Below are positions 34,384 through 46,298 of a DNA stretch of 64,000 nucleotides, piece by piece. Position 1 is the first letter of the stretch. Each line of letters opens with the position of its first letter. Both the position numbers and the translations under genes were made by a program. The DNA comes from Pisaster brevispinus (taxonomy: Eukaryota; Echinodermata; Asteroidea; Forcipulatida; Asteriidae), in the NCBI GenBank assembly GCA_023634235.1, contig JAMKCF010000013.1, positions 16,059,705 to 16,123,704 of the forward strand. The letters are read 5' to 3'. The notes under the pieces were generated by a model. It ran no database searches. It was given only the letters and a program-made list of their open reading frames with translations, and was not told where the DNA came from.

Positions 34384-34812
34384 AGGGTCATAGATTGGTT
34401 TTTGTCAACGTAATGCTAATTTATAGGCAAAATTTTAAAGAAAGATACAGTTAAAGTCACCTGCGAAATTTTCAGCTGAATACAGTGTCTACTTGCTGAG
34501 AAAATGGCACAAAACTGTACGGTATTTTCAGAAGCACGTCAAATCCATCAATGTGTAGTGGGCGAGGTGATGGCGAGTACCAACCACATCTCTGGCCACA
34601 GCATTTGCAATATAGACACCAACCCTCAGAAATCTGACAAACGATTCATGCATGAATCGTTTTTTTTATTCAAATTTTTTTGGTGAAAAATTATCCAATC
34701 CATATTACTTTGAAGGGAATCCTTTCTCAAAATAGAACAGCTGCAGTGCTTCTCACCAAGTAAGTTTTTCATGGTTATTAATATTTGGAGTATTTACCTA
34801 TCTATGACCCAA
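34384..34812 (+). mobile_element. MITE-like repeat (CAGTGTCTACTTG family), copy 3
   Basis: It is collinear with 18380-18792, including the ACGATTCATGCATGAATCGT palindrome and AAGGGAATCCTTTCTCAAAA. It ends near TATCTATGACCCAACCT. Confidence 0.75.
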
Positions 34813-35281
34813 CCTAATGAGCTTTTTGTTGTTGAAAACTTGCACTTTGTATGACGTCCCAAAAGGTCAGTCAGTGTGAAAGTTATCACTCAAAATGCTT
34901 GCCAAAGTGTTTGGAAACAATCAAGAAATCTCGTGGGTACAATTTTGCTATAAGGCTTTGTCACACGGCATCTTTAACCCTTGATGTAGAGGTGACCACT
35001 TGTGTTCGCAAAAGGAACACTTCGGCAGCACAAGAGACAAGCTGTAACTAACTATCCCCAGAAAAATAATGAGAAAACTTATGAATTTCCTTATTGGAGA
35101 TTGGCTGGAACTGGTTGCCTGTAAATTGCCTTGTGTGACTTGGCCTTTATGCACCACTTGATATGCTTGCTGAACGCCCAAAGGTCACATTGAAACAACA
35201 CACAACAAGTATGTCTGCCAAATACACGTACTGCACGTGTGCGTTACAAGTTCTACAATTACATAATATATTCCCATAATC

Positions 35282-35658
35282 TTAAAGGTATTATACAGAA
35301 TTGGTTAAGGATAAAACCATTGGTTAATTAGAAAGTTCACTGATTATGAAGTTCATACTAGCACCATTTTTGGGGGTGAAACATTTCCCTCTAAAATGAA
35401 GTAATATTCCAGAAAACTATTTGAAAACCCTCAAAGAATGCTACAGCTGATTTCAGTTATTACAAGCAAAACCAAGGGCAATGTGTCTACATGCTGAAAA
35501 TTATGCATGGTTTTTCACTATGTGCTCCTGACCCACACAACGAATTGAGCCCAAATTTTGTCAGGTTTGTTATTTCATGTATATGGTTGATCCTATAAAA
35601 CATGTACCCTGTCTGCGACTATTGTGTCAGCTCCACCAATCCTGTATAATACCTTTAA
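35282..35658. mobile_element. TTAA MITE (AGGTATTATACAGG family), best-preserved ends
   Basis: TTAA at 35282-35285, AGGTATTATACAGAATTGGT inward, mirrored by ACCAATCCTGTATAATACCT and TTAA at 35655-35658. This copy shows the TTAA duplication on both sides most clearly. Confidence 0.88.
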
Positions 35659-35953
35659 AGTTAGAAAAATGAACATCAATAAACTTATATTCATGAAAAT
35701 TTCCTGACAATTGCCATTCACGAAAATGAAATGACTTGACCTATCATGAATTATTCACGACGCTGCCATGTCATGAATAATTCACAGGCTTGTTGACTGT
35801 TGGTTTAAATTCATTCACATAACTTATTCTTATAGTAAACCTTAGTGACAATAGGTGCACCACTCACTCAGAGGTCATCACTACTATGGAAGTTTGGCCA
35901 CAGCATAATGTCTTCAATACTGTTTTATACACATTTAATGATATATGAATAAT

Positions 35954-38900
35954 TCATGAGGGTTCCCCCTGTCCAGACTCGATGAGGAAGTCACTGAAGG
36001 CAGCTTGGATTTCAGCATCTAGTTCGTCTAGATCGTCGGCATAACTGGACAAAAATACAAATACTATTTATTTTGATGCTGACCTTTTTTTTTTCTTCGT
36101 GATTTAGAAAGCATGTTTTGGAGACACCTCCTTTATTTACTCATAAAAATGCCAGATCAATCAGATCATGTTTTGAAATTACATGTTAAAATAAAAAACA
36201 CTAGGCCTGGAATTACATGGAGGCCATGGTGCTCCTTCAAAAGTTCCCCATTGACTTAAGCAGAAAATACTGCTTAACACTTTTCTGCTTCACAGAAATG
36301 AGCAGGATACCAATCGCAAACAACACACATGACATTGTATTTTGGCTGGTAACCTTGTTCTGGTAAGCATAACTTTGTGGTGCTTAGGTACTTTTTGTGC
36401 TCAAACAGCTCCATGAAATCGGGCCTTAATTTATAATGGCTGTATTACTATATGGGTTTTGAGGCATTGCATGGTGAGGTATCACTGTGTAGTTTTTTTC
36501 CTTGAGAATTTGTCTTGCTATTTATTCTACTGCTGTGGGGTAGATTTCAGAATTACACAAGGTGTTACCACGAACTGAATATACATTGCTGTTTAGATTT
36601 GTTCTTTGAGAACTTGCCTTGCTATTTACTCTACTGCCGCGGAGTAGATTTAGGAATTTGGGAGACTACTTAGTTCTGAAAAAACGTGCTGCTTTTAAAA
36701 GTACTACCAGGATGGAGTAGAAAATCAGCCTGGACAACAACTTTCACTTAGTGGATTGAGGTGACTTCTTGTTATTAGTTCACTGCCGAGGAGCGAGTTC
36801 TTAATTGGGCTCAATGTTTCGACTAGCCTGCTCTAGTCATCGTCAGGAGACTGTTTGAGATACTGGTCTCTTTATAGAGTTTCAGAGGTTTCAGTGTAAA
36901 GACAGCACTGCTCTGATTGGTCCTTCTGAAAGGAGAACTGTGGTCGGTGGGCTCAAGAGTTATTGTGAGTGCCTCGGCAGTATTGCTATTAGGATTGCTT
37001 TGCGGTGACTTACTCAAGCTCTTCATTGGTGTCTGGCTGGTAATGGCTGGGATCCACGTCGTAGTCAGCGTAGGGATCTGCAGATGCATTTTCATCATAA
37101 TAAGGATACTCTGCGTAATTGTCATACTCTCCGTCATACTCATCTCCAAAACCTACCAGCAGAAATCATTCAAACTATTAGGCTCGAAAAAAAAGTTCAA
37201 AATTGGCTTTTGAAAGCAATTATTTACGTTCTTTCGCGTCTTCAAGCAGCTCGTCAGTCCTTTTAGTTTGGTTCTTACAGACTGGTGTCAGTAAGTGTCG
37301 GTCGTCCCCTCTTCGTGTTCTTGTTTGACCAACAACTACACAAAAAAACTTGCATGTTTTAAAACCGGTTTAAAACAGGCTGGTTTTAAAGAATGAAACC
37401 TTAGTTGAAGAAGTGCTTGCGATTTTGACGCAATTGCCTTGTAATGGTTATATGGACACCTACATGTAATACACAATGCTTATTCCTCCTGCAGTACAAA
37501 TTAAAAATTTGATTCGAACATCCTGAAGATGGCAGCGCTTAAATCACCTCAATAGACCGTGCAAGTCTCGCGCGTATTCGAACATTTTTGGGACCACTGT
37601 GGTCCCACGTACATTGTTTTAACGCGTTAAAGAAACAAACTCACGCGCTTTAACGGATCCCAATGTTCGAATACGCGCGAGACTTGCACAGTCTATAGGT
37701 ACAAACCTGAACAGATTTGTTTTATTGTAGAGTGTCGGTGACAACTACATTTTCATCCAAGAAGCCAAAAAATAAAATAAAGACAAGTATTTTGTTCTTT
37801 TTAAAACCAGCTGGAGAGCCTCTAGACAGGAACTTTGTTTTTTTTAGGTAATCCTTCAGGCTCCAGTTGGTTCTCATTCTTTCCTCTGTATTTTAATTGC
37901 TCTTGGTGTATCTTTGAATATTTTTTACCGACGTGCATTGAGGTACCTTTTTTTTGCCAGAGAAATGAAAAGCATAAATAAAAAAGTGCATCAAAAAGGG
38001 GATTTCTCCAGATCCCATACATTGGATACGACACCAAAGTTGGCATTCCCATATCACATCCCCCATGAGACTTTCCTTGTTCACCATCTCGGGCCATACC
38101 TGCTTCTGCAGCGGTGATTACTTGACCTTGCTTATTGTAGAAGACCGGTTCATTCTGTGGAGAGAAGAATGGGACTTGAGTACAACATTTTTTAGCCCAT
38201 TTGTGCCAACGTAACTGATAAACACCCCCCAACCTCTGCACAAAAACACTACTTCATACCTAAAAAAAAATTAGAAATAATAATAAATAATTAAATAAAT
38301 TAAACATCCAAGATGAAAATGACTTATAACTTTTTGTCTTCACCATCGCTTTCCCACAGATATCCCCCTTTTTAGTCCGACTCATTCACTATTGAAGTAC
38401 CCTTTCTCCCTCCAGCTTTGTTTTCGTCCTTTGTGTTTTCAACCTCTTGTGGTGAAACCAGCTCTACCCCCCCCTTGTCATCCTCTTCATTGTTCCTCCC
38501 TTGCTTTTTTTCTGTATGCTTTCTGCCTCACTCTCCCTCTTTTCATCTCTTGCAACTTGACTGCTTCTGCCACACCAGTATACCTGTTTACATGTATGTG
38601 TGTTGTGTTGTCGTTTAGCCTTCGAGAAAGACTCTGCTAGTGTCGAAGAAACGTCCAGCCATTAACTATTTTTTTTGCATTAAATAAACCAAATTTAAAA
38701 AAAAACAACCAACCTCCAAACTAACTCAATCTTTTGAATGGACTCACCGTGAACGGAGCTGCTGCAGGTTGTGGCGCATCCCCTCCTGCAGCCACGTTGA
38801 CACCACCTACGGGTACTACAGGTGGCGCCGAAACACTAATGCTGTTTTTCACTTCAGCTTGACCCCACTTGGCTGCCCGCAGCTCAATCAGCTGCAACCA

Positions 38901-41900
38901 TAGCGCACGTATGCCCCTTAGATAAGACAAATGATTTCAATACACAAAGTGAAACTACTTGTTCATGTAGTGAGTGAAAAAAGCACCCTCAATCTTACCC
39001 TCAATCTTATTTGGGCCTGATGCACTTCGTACCTACAAATTTACTGTTTGTCTGTGACCTTTGGACCTTTCTCTGTTCCATTTTAGCTTCGGGCAAGAGA
39101 GAGCAATTTCATTTTCTGTAGGTATTTCTCTCTATTTTGGTTGGGAGCATGGCTGTGGCCATGGCTCCGAATACTGTTTACTTGAGAGGATTAAAATCAT
39201 TTCAAGTGCAGGAGATCATTTTATATTTTAGGCGTCATCGTGTGGATTTTGCTGTAGTATTTTATTGAATGCTCGTCCTTTTTTAATGAGAGGGCCGGGC
39301 TTCTTACAGTGTCTCTACATTCACTAAATAAAAAGCGCTTGCCACAAAATGAAAGTGAAGTTGCAGAGGGTCAGCAGCAGAGTTTAGAAACTTTCCTAAG
39401 CCATTCATATCGGTATTTATCAAAATCTTCAACTTGCCTCTGCGCAGTATTATTTTCCAGAACTTTTTGGAGATTAGTAGTTAGAAGTAGTTAGAAGTTA
39501 GTAGTAGAAGTAGTTTTTTTATTTTGAGAATAATGTCACAATGAAACCCTCACCGAATAAAGTGAACTCAAATCAAATGTCCTTATAAAATGCTCTGTGT
39601 TTTTACAAGTGGAGAAATTATGGAATGTCTTACCGTGAATAGGCCAGAGCTTTGGCCATAGACCACGGCCCATACTCATCCATTGTATACTGGAATCTTG
39701 GACTTACCTCCCATAGTATGCCCAAAACCCTGTAATCCTGGAATTACATGAAAGTGGCTGTCTGTACATTATCGGTACAATTTATGTACAGTAGAATCTT
39801 GGACTTACTTGTCTATGGCGTCTCTCGTTATATGCCCCCTCGCCTTGTAAAATATTTCGTTTAAAGTATCCGACACTGTGCCCTGATTCTGTGCCTTGTC
39901 ATAGTCTTCAATCTCTTTACCTGAAAGCTAGAAATGAAAACCATATTTGTAAAACAAAAATCTGTTTCTGAATGTGGGATGGGGAAGTGGGGGTCGGGGG
40001 GCTGGAACGGAAGTATTTGCAGGTGAAAATCAAGAGTCCAAGCACACAGAGCTGAAAAGATGGATTCCGTACAAACGGATTAATCAAGCAGTGGTTTGGC
40101 ATGTCTTGGCCGAGTGATTAAGAGCCACCGAGTTCAGCTCTGGTGTTTCTGATCTGCAGAATGTGAGTTTGAGTCTCAGTCGTGGCACTTGTGTCCTTGA
40201 GCAAGATACTTTACCATTATCCTCCAGATGGGACATTAAGCCATAGGTCCCGTGTACTAGGATTGGTAGTGCATGTAAGAGAACCCAGAACACTTATCAG
40301 GGAAGAGTAGGGGTAAACCCCAGTGTTTCTGGTTCACATAGCAAGCACCCTTGTTTACAGGTTTCCTCAGGCTTGCGAGCTACAGTGATTTAGTTCACTA
40401 CTAAGGCATCCTTGGTCTCATTACCAGCAAAGGTGTTAAAACCTCACAATGTTACAATGATAAAAATGGATTAGTTTATAATCAACAAAGCACTCCTACC
40501 TTGAGCAGTAAGCCAAGACATTTGAGGTTTTCATTGCTGGCGTTATTCACCAGTGTCTCCATCAGCTCAGACAGGGCTTTTCGGTAAACTTCTATCCTCT
40601 TACCTTCCACCTAACAAAAAGTCAAGTATGATAAATGTATGTTTTAATCATCTAGAGGAGTGAAATTGCTCAAACTAATTTGACTATTTATCCTTACTTA
40701 CTTTGTGCTCAGTTACTGTTTGGTCATAAATGTGATTTGTTTCCTCCCTGTATGTAATTTTAGAATTAGAAAAATAGCCCCCCCCCCCCTTCTTCCAATA
40801 CTGAACTAGTGTTTTTTCTTGCCTTTGGCGGCGCCCTTTAGGTTCCCAGCAAAGACCAATCAAAATGAAAAGTAAAATCGACCCACTGAAGGCTGTTTAT
40901 CTTCGTTACTCGATGTCACAGTGCTGTTTGAAGTGGCTAAGGGGTTTTCGTGAAAATCAGCATTCATGCCCAGTGTGACACTGATCAAAACAAGAGTTTT
41001 TTTTACATTATGAAACCATTTTTATTGAGTTTGACTCAGTTATATGTAATCAGTACACACTCATCTACCTTTCTATGACAAAAGAACAATAATCTTAATT
41101 TTGTTCAAGTTGATCTTTAAAGATGCACTGTCGTTGCGATCACAGTGAGTCTGTGGCCAGACATCAAACTCTAAACTCTCACCAAGTTACTGCACACGCT
41201 CACGCGATAATAATGACAGCGCAATTTAAAGCTTTTGTTTGTAATGTGACTGTCAATGCGGGCGCGTGTATAGTAACTGGGTGAAAATTCATGTTTCTAA
41301 GTCCAGCCACAAGCAGTCTATGATGACGACGACTGTTACCCTTTAAGTATAAAACACAAAATTGGCCAAACCTTTCAGTTTTCAAAACACTCTTCCAAGT
41401 AAGGCCTGAGAATGCTCCTACTTTGAAATGATCTCCTGCAATAGTACAATTACACTGTATACCAAATACTTACCTGTGTGTTGAGGAACAATTCTGCTAG
41501 AAACATGGTAGCACCATGTAACCGGCCCATCTGTTTTGGATCCTTTGCCATTTGTACTTTCCTTTCGACGGTTTCTTTCAATCTATATTAGGTCAATAGA
41601 AAAATCGGAAGAATTGTTTATGGACACAATTGCTGCCAATGAGTGCAGACGTCTTAACCCCTAATCTCATCTAACTCAGCCTTAAGCTTAAAGATATTAA
41701 ACAGGATTGTTGAAGGATAACAAACATCATTGATTAATTTTAATCTGAAAGCTTACTGATTATGAAGTTCATACTAGAACCACTTTTCTGTGAAATATTT
41801 CCCTCTGAAATGAACCAATATTTGAAAAAACCTTTTACAAAATGCAACAGCTAATTTTGCTTATTTACAACCAAAATTAAGGACAGTGTGATTACATGTT

Positions 41901-43992
41901 GAAAATTGTGCATGGTTTTTCACTATTTTCACCTGAATCACACAATGGATTCAGCCCAAATTTTCACAGGTTTGTTATTTCATGTAAATGGTTGATCACA
42001 CAAAGCATGGACACTGTCTGTGACTATTTTGTCAGCTTAACCAATCCTGTATAATACCTTTAACATTGATTCACCAAGTCCTAAAGAACAAAACTTGCTG
42101 CCAATGTGTGCAGACGTCTTAACCACTAACACCTACCTTATATACTCAAGACAAAACTTGTATTATCAAATTCAACTTCAAACTAATAAACAATTTTACA
42201 AAAAGAGACAAGAAGATGCTGTACCTTTGGTTGATGTACGTCCTGAAAGCTTTAATTGGTGGTGGGAGTTTAAGGTGCAAATTCAGATAATCACAGGCTC
42301 TGGCGCCTGTATATCTGAAGTTAGGCTCCAAAACCGACTGGAAAAAATCAACAAGAATAAGATCGAAAAATGTTATTATGATTACTATTGATTTGATTTC
42401 ATTGGACTTCAAAAAACTACCCCCATCATCCTGGGGAAGGGTCCCAACATTTTGTAACAAATTGCATCATATACTTCATGGTTTTATGTGTATTGTTGAG
42501 CATAGAGGCCTGAAATATGTATTATTATTTTTATTATCATACATGGATTACATACCTGTTCAAATATGATATTGGCAATGTCACCCAGTTCATTGTCTGC
42601 CTGGATGGTCGAATTGAGAGTGCGCACCAAGGAATACATGTAGTCCTCAAATAATCCTGGATTGACAATCAGACTTTCCAACACATCCCTTACCATTCGG
42701 ATGGTGTTTGGATCCTGTGAGCTGTTGGCATACTGTGCCTGGTACTACGATAAGATAGAAGAATATCAACCACTTTAAAAAGGCATGCACGAATAATGTA
42801 AAGATCTTGCCATTATTTAGTGTTTGCTTTGACCCTAAGACTGAGTGGAGCAGTCTCTGGGCAGATGCCAATACCAACAAAGGAAAGGTCATCCCGGATC
42901 CCACAGTGAAACCACCCGGGCCCAATTTCATGGCTCGGCTTACCGCTGAACTCTGCGCTTACGATCACTATTCTCCGCTTACTGTGCAAGCACTGAATTT
43001 TTTGCGCTAGCTGTGTAAGCGAAGAATGCCTAGTAATGTGGAGTACGCAGGCGCACAAGCAAAAAAAAACCTGCTAACCCGTGAAATACACTTGACTTAA
43101 GCGCGGAATTCCGTTTGTTTGCTTACGGTGAGCAGAGCCCTAAATTTGGGCCTAAGTATTGACCTCCATCGCAAGCAATGGCTAACCCTGAACAGAATTC
43201 GCACCCCCCATGTGAGAGCACCCAATCACCTGCACAAGTGGGGGATGACAGAGTGCCCTGCTTGTGACTGCCGATAAGTAAATTAGGTTTTGTTGTGTGT
43301 TACTGTAGATTTATTTTGTCCTTTTGAGGACTTTGGACGCTGTTTTATGCATTCACTTCTTGCCTTTTAAAAAAATAATTAGTGTAAGTACTGTGTGTTA
43401 ATCATGTTTTTATCTAATGTATTTTTAAATTTGTAAATCAGCCAATGGAAGCAAAATTTCTGTATTTTTATGATGCGGACAATAAAATGTATAATTCTAA
43501 ATTCTAATAATAATAATAATTCTATCTAGATCAGACCATCCAACACATCATGAATGACTATCCACTTATTGGCATTTCCCTGGTGGCCTCAGAAACATCC
43601 ACACAGTAACGGATGCTGACCTACCTTGGATATCTACCCTTGATCTACAAGAACTACAGGCTGTACATGCCATACGCAGGAAGGAGTAGTTTGGTTAAAA
43701 TAAAAGTGTTTCTAACTCAATGATCCCGACCCAACCATTACCCCCTTTCGAGGTCAAACGCTATCTCTACCTGTTCTTCCCCGTTAGACCACTGGGGCTG
43801 TGGCTGCGTCGCGTACAGTCCATCACCACCAGCCCAAGGCTTCCCTGGTACAAACTCGTTAGGTCCAACATTGGCGAATTGCTGTGGCTGAATGTTGGTC
43901 CTTGCTGCAGCTGCTGAACTGTCAGCAACTGATGCTTGTTGCCAGTTCGTTCCGGGCACAAACTCAGCCGCCGCTGCTGATAATGAGCTCAT
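35954..43992 (-). CDS. PAIP1: PAIP1, poly(A)-binding-protein-interacting protein 1, 10 coding exons
   Basis: Exons in transcript order: 43771-43992, 42556-42744, 42225-42337, 41474-41582, 40500-40610, 39809-39927, 38748-38916, 38100-38154, 37014-37152, 35954-36044. All splice GT-AG in phase, giving about 438 residues (human about 480). Residues 1-17 carry a PAM2-like motif (SLSAAAAEFVPGTNW), and residues 38-53 carry a second (FANVGPNEFVPGKPW). The middle MIF4G-like domain aligns with PAIP1 at EPNFRYTGARACDYLNLHL, MGRLHGATMFLAELFL and LWLQLIELRAAKWGQ. The end is strongly acidic and Tyr-rich and finishes LDELDAEIQAAFSDFL, matching the PAIP1 C-terminal PABP-binding region. In animals PAIP1 bridges PABP with eIF4A/eIF3 and promotes translation. 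The frame is open a little upstream of the chosen ATG, so a longer N-terminus is possible. Confidence 0.93.
36255..36426. mobile_element. MITE related to 29965-30145, in PAIP1 intron 9
   Basis: AAGCAGAAAATACTGCTTA, GAGCAGGATACCAATC, TTCTGGTAAGCATAAC and a right end AGCTCCATGAAATCGGGCC are shared. The left end is replaced by a GGAATTACATGGAGGCCATGG fragment of the GGCCTTGCCCTC element. Confidence 0.6.
36593..36860. repeat. Interspersed repeat with hammerhead-like core, copy 1
   Basis: TTCTTTGAGAACTTGCCTTG, TCTACTGCCGCGGAGTAGAT, GGGAGACTACTTAGTTCTGA and the end CTGCTCTAGTCATCGTCAGG recur in order at 55675-55915. A partial third copy of the left part lies at 36500-36550. The minus strand at 36816-36846 has CTGACGA, a GACTAG/CTAGTC stem and GAAAC. 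Confidence 0.7.
37553..37697. mobile_element. Small MITE, 25-bp perfect TIR
   Basis: GCAAGTCTCGCGCGTATTCG (37561 onward) is mirrored by CGAATACGCGCGAGACTTGC (37667-37686). Similarity extends outward through TAGACCGT/ACAGTCTA. CpG-rich ends sit in AT-rich PAIP1 intron 8. Confidence 0.75.
40098..40435 (+). mobile_element. SINE family B, near-complete copy
   Basis: The tRNA Leu/Ser-like head (TCTTGGCCGAGTGATTAAGA ... GAGTTTGAGTCTCAGT) is followed by GTGTCCTTGAGCAAGATACT, GGGACATTAAGCCATAGGTC and TCCTCAGGCTTGCGAGCTAC. It is intact compared with the interrupted copy at 52234-52735 and lies in PAIP1 intron 5. Confidence 0.8.
41116..41346. mobile_element. MITE related to 61426-61603
   Basis: Left TTTAAAGATGCACTG and right CTGTTACCCTTTAA. 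The interior shares TCTAAACTCTCACCAAGTTACTGCAC with TGTAAACTCTCACCCAGTTTCTGCAC at 61475-61500. TTAA lies at both edges. Confidence 0.6.
41688..42063. mobile_element. TTAA MITE (AGGTATTATACAGG family) in PAIP1 intron 3
   Basis: TTAA at 41688 and at 42060-42063, with ends AGATATTAAACAGGATTG and CCAATCCTGTATAATACCT. The body is the family body. It is flanked on both sides by a 38-base direct repeat (see findings). Confidence 0.87.
42917..43156. mobile_element. MITE with GGGCCCAATTTCATGGCTC ends, copy 2
   Basis: Left GGGCCCAATTTCATGGCTCG, right GAGCAGAGCCCTAAATTTGGGCC. It shares AAGCGAAGAATGCCTAGTAA (the reverse complement of a stretch in copy 1, 32230-32512). It lies in PAIP1 intron 1. Confidence 0.75.
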
Positions 43993-45284
43993 TGTGTGAT
44001 CAATAACTCTCTTCAGGACATCTTGATTAAGACAAAGTCAGAAAGTGTCAATAACATAATTACATAACAATACAAATAAATAAGTAACATTCTCCTTTAA
44101 CAGTGGTTCGCTGGCCAAATGGCAGTTCAAACATCTGAGGACAAGTCAGAAGTCACTCCAAAAGGTCCAGCTGGTTACATTTTAAGCTAAATGAAAAAAA
44201 GTTTAGTTTCCTTGAGAAGTTGAGGATAGGTTCGTTAACTTCACAAGCATGCTTGTCAGCTTGTGTGGTCAGTGGTGGAAGTTGTTGTGGAATTGAATTG
44301 AAAAACACACTAGCTAGCGCTTCTGCATCCTTTCGAACTGGGCCTTCAAAGTTCAACCTGGTTGGATATGGGACGCAGAAAAACTACATTTTCCAAATTC
44401 CACGAGCACGCTTGTGTGATAACTAATGAAATAAATATAACAGTAACACATTCAACTCATCATACGAATACATATGTTGTTATGTCATGTGCATCCATGC
44501 ATTTTGCAATAATAATTGCCAAACAAAACGAAACAAAATTGTATCCCAATTTATCACTTCTTAAACCTTAGAAAAATCCGCATATGCTTTCTACACAAAG
44601 TACAATGGTACCCACTAGTAATACTAATTCACACAGTTTGGGTAAAACTTTGTAAGAAAAGGCAAAATTCTTATTGTTAGATCTTACTTTTCTCAAGTCG
44701 AACTGATGAGCGAGAACAACACAATCTGTATACACACAGCGACTCTGTCAACCTTTAACCAACACAACAACATTTTTCTGTATTGGTTTTATCACAAAGA
44801 GCAATAGCTTGAGACTGAGGTTGACTAGAAGTTTCTTGTATGGAAAGCGTGGTTGGCAAATTAACTTTGTAAGGCCAAAACTTTGTGTTCCCTTCCGCAT
44901 AATTACCTTAGTCAACATTCCCTTTCACAGTAAAGGTATTTTATAGCTAAAACTGTGATTTTTGTAGAATGAAGGTGTGAAATTACAAAACTATTTGTTC
45001 AAGGCATGTGCGGTCGTTACAAAATAATAGTAATGTGCTAAACGTATGCAGTAGTTTGTCATCTTAGGCTCCCCATACTAAGCCTTGCTTCACCATAGAA
45101 CAAGTTACCCTGCTTGAGATACATTGCGTTTGGAAGAAATGTAGTCTGGGTGCACTTTCTATGTGTCGCTGTTGAGCGCAATCTTCAAAAGCGCGCATTG
45201 TAGGATAATTGCGCGGTCTATCATTTTTGATGACGCAAATATGACAAAAGACACCGCCACTATCTGAGGAGTTAGCTTTGGCCT

Positions 45285-45450
45285 GGCCGGGGGTAGACAG
45301 CTTAGTTGGTTGAGTACCAGCAACTTAATCCAGAGGTCGCAGATTCAAATCCTGCTCCAGTATTTTTTTCATTGTTCAACCCAAAATCAATTAAAATTAT
45401 TTGTTCAATCAGTTTCCCTAATTGTGGTTTATTACTTGAAATTACATAAC
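45285..45450 (+). mobile_element. SINE family A, head plus short tail
   Basis: GGGGTAGACAGCTTAGTTGG, GATTCAAATCCTGCTCCAG, TTGTTCAACCCAAA, TCAGTTTCCC and GTGGTTTATTACTTG follow in canonical SINE order, with the head first. It lies upstream of both divergent genes. Confidence 0.75.
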
Positions 45451-45461
45451 TCTTATGTGGT

Positions 45462-45677
45462 CACACACACACACACACCCAAGTGTGTAAACACCTCCAA
45501 TCGGGTACCTCCTATTGTCCCTCTTTTGTTTGGACTCTAACTTTTTGGTAACAGCTCCCATTGGTTTTGTACACACTTTCCAACTGGGGACCTTTACCCA
45601 ACCGGGGACCCTATTGTCCTCTTTTGTTATAGGTCCCCGGTTTGAATGTGAAAACAAACTCACACACACACACACAT
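45462..45677. repeat. Two CA tracts flanking imperfect ACCTCCTATTGTCC repeats
   Basis: (CA)n lies at 45463-45478 and 45660-45677. Between them, phrases such as GGTACCTCCTATTGTCCCTC, GGGGACCTTTACCCAACCGG and GGGGACCCTATTGTCCTC repeat loosely. Confidence 0.6.
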
Positions 45678-45689
45678 TCTTTTTTTTGC

Positions 45690-45860
45690 ATCCCTGTGGA
45701 GACATCTTTTGTTCTTTCCTTTGTCCCTGTAGTTAAGAACCTCCCATAGACTTTGTACACAAAATTCCTTGTGGAGCAACCCAGTCTTTAGAATTTCCCT
45801 ATGGAGACCCTTTGTTTTCCCTTTTCTGTTTTGTTCTCGGTCTCCATAAGGTAGTGAATA
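45690..45860. repeat. 165-bp dispersed repeat, copy 1
   Basis: It matches 63818-63987 closely: CATCCCTGTGGAGACATCTT, TTGTTCTTTCCTTTGTCCCT, CATAGACTTTGTACAC, CCCAGTCTTTAGAATT and GTCTCCATAAGGTAGTGAA, in the same order and orientation. Confidence 0.8.
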
Positions 45861-46298
45861 TGAGGGCATACAGGTAATATAAGTTCCAAAGTCACGATAA
45901 AGCACTAGAGAAGCAGCACTGCAGCGCGGCTCCACAAGCATCCAAGAAGTCTGTGAATCTCCCTGGGGGTGGAGAGGGAAAAGACGGGGTGGGGTCAAGT
46001 TTAAAATCAATGTAATTTTGTTCACCTCTGAAAAGTATCGACATCACAATAACAGAGTGATACCATTCATGAGCTGGGTTGGCAAACATCCTCCATCATA
46101 TGGGGTGCAATGGTTTCGAAAAGAAAGTAGCTGCCCCCCTTACCACTCCACTCCCCTCCCCCAACATGAACTTCAAAACTGTGCGCGCGCAGTTTTCACA
46201 ACTTGCTCGCGCATATTGAAAATACGCGTCTTTAAAGACTGCGCTCAACCACACGTGTTGTTGGTTTTTGATTTTGCGTTTACAAAACCGAGGGAAAG

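Larger units (their letters stand above)
43993..46298. promoter_or_regulatory. Divergent PAIP1/BRIX1 intergenic region
   Basis: The two start codons face away from each other 2.3 kb apart, so both promoters and 5' UTRs should lie here. A CpG/GCGC-richer stretch at about 46170-46260 (GTGCGCGCGCAG, GCTCGCGCA, AATACGCG) directly precedes BRIX1 and is the best candidate for its core promoter. The region also holds a SINE A copy (45285-45450), CA repeats and a 165-bp dispersed repeat. The assignment is by position and composition only. Confidence 0.4.

Noticed and set aside
37822..38241. 139-codon minus-strand frame as a single gene
   Set aside because: Only the part at 38100-38154 is a PAIP1 exon, set by splice sites and homology. 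The rest is intron.
45660..46025. 121-codon minus-strand frame
   Set aside because: It covers the 165-bp dispersed repeat and a CA tract. No similarity.
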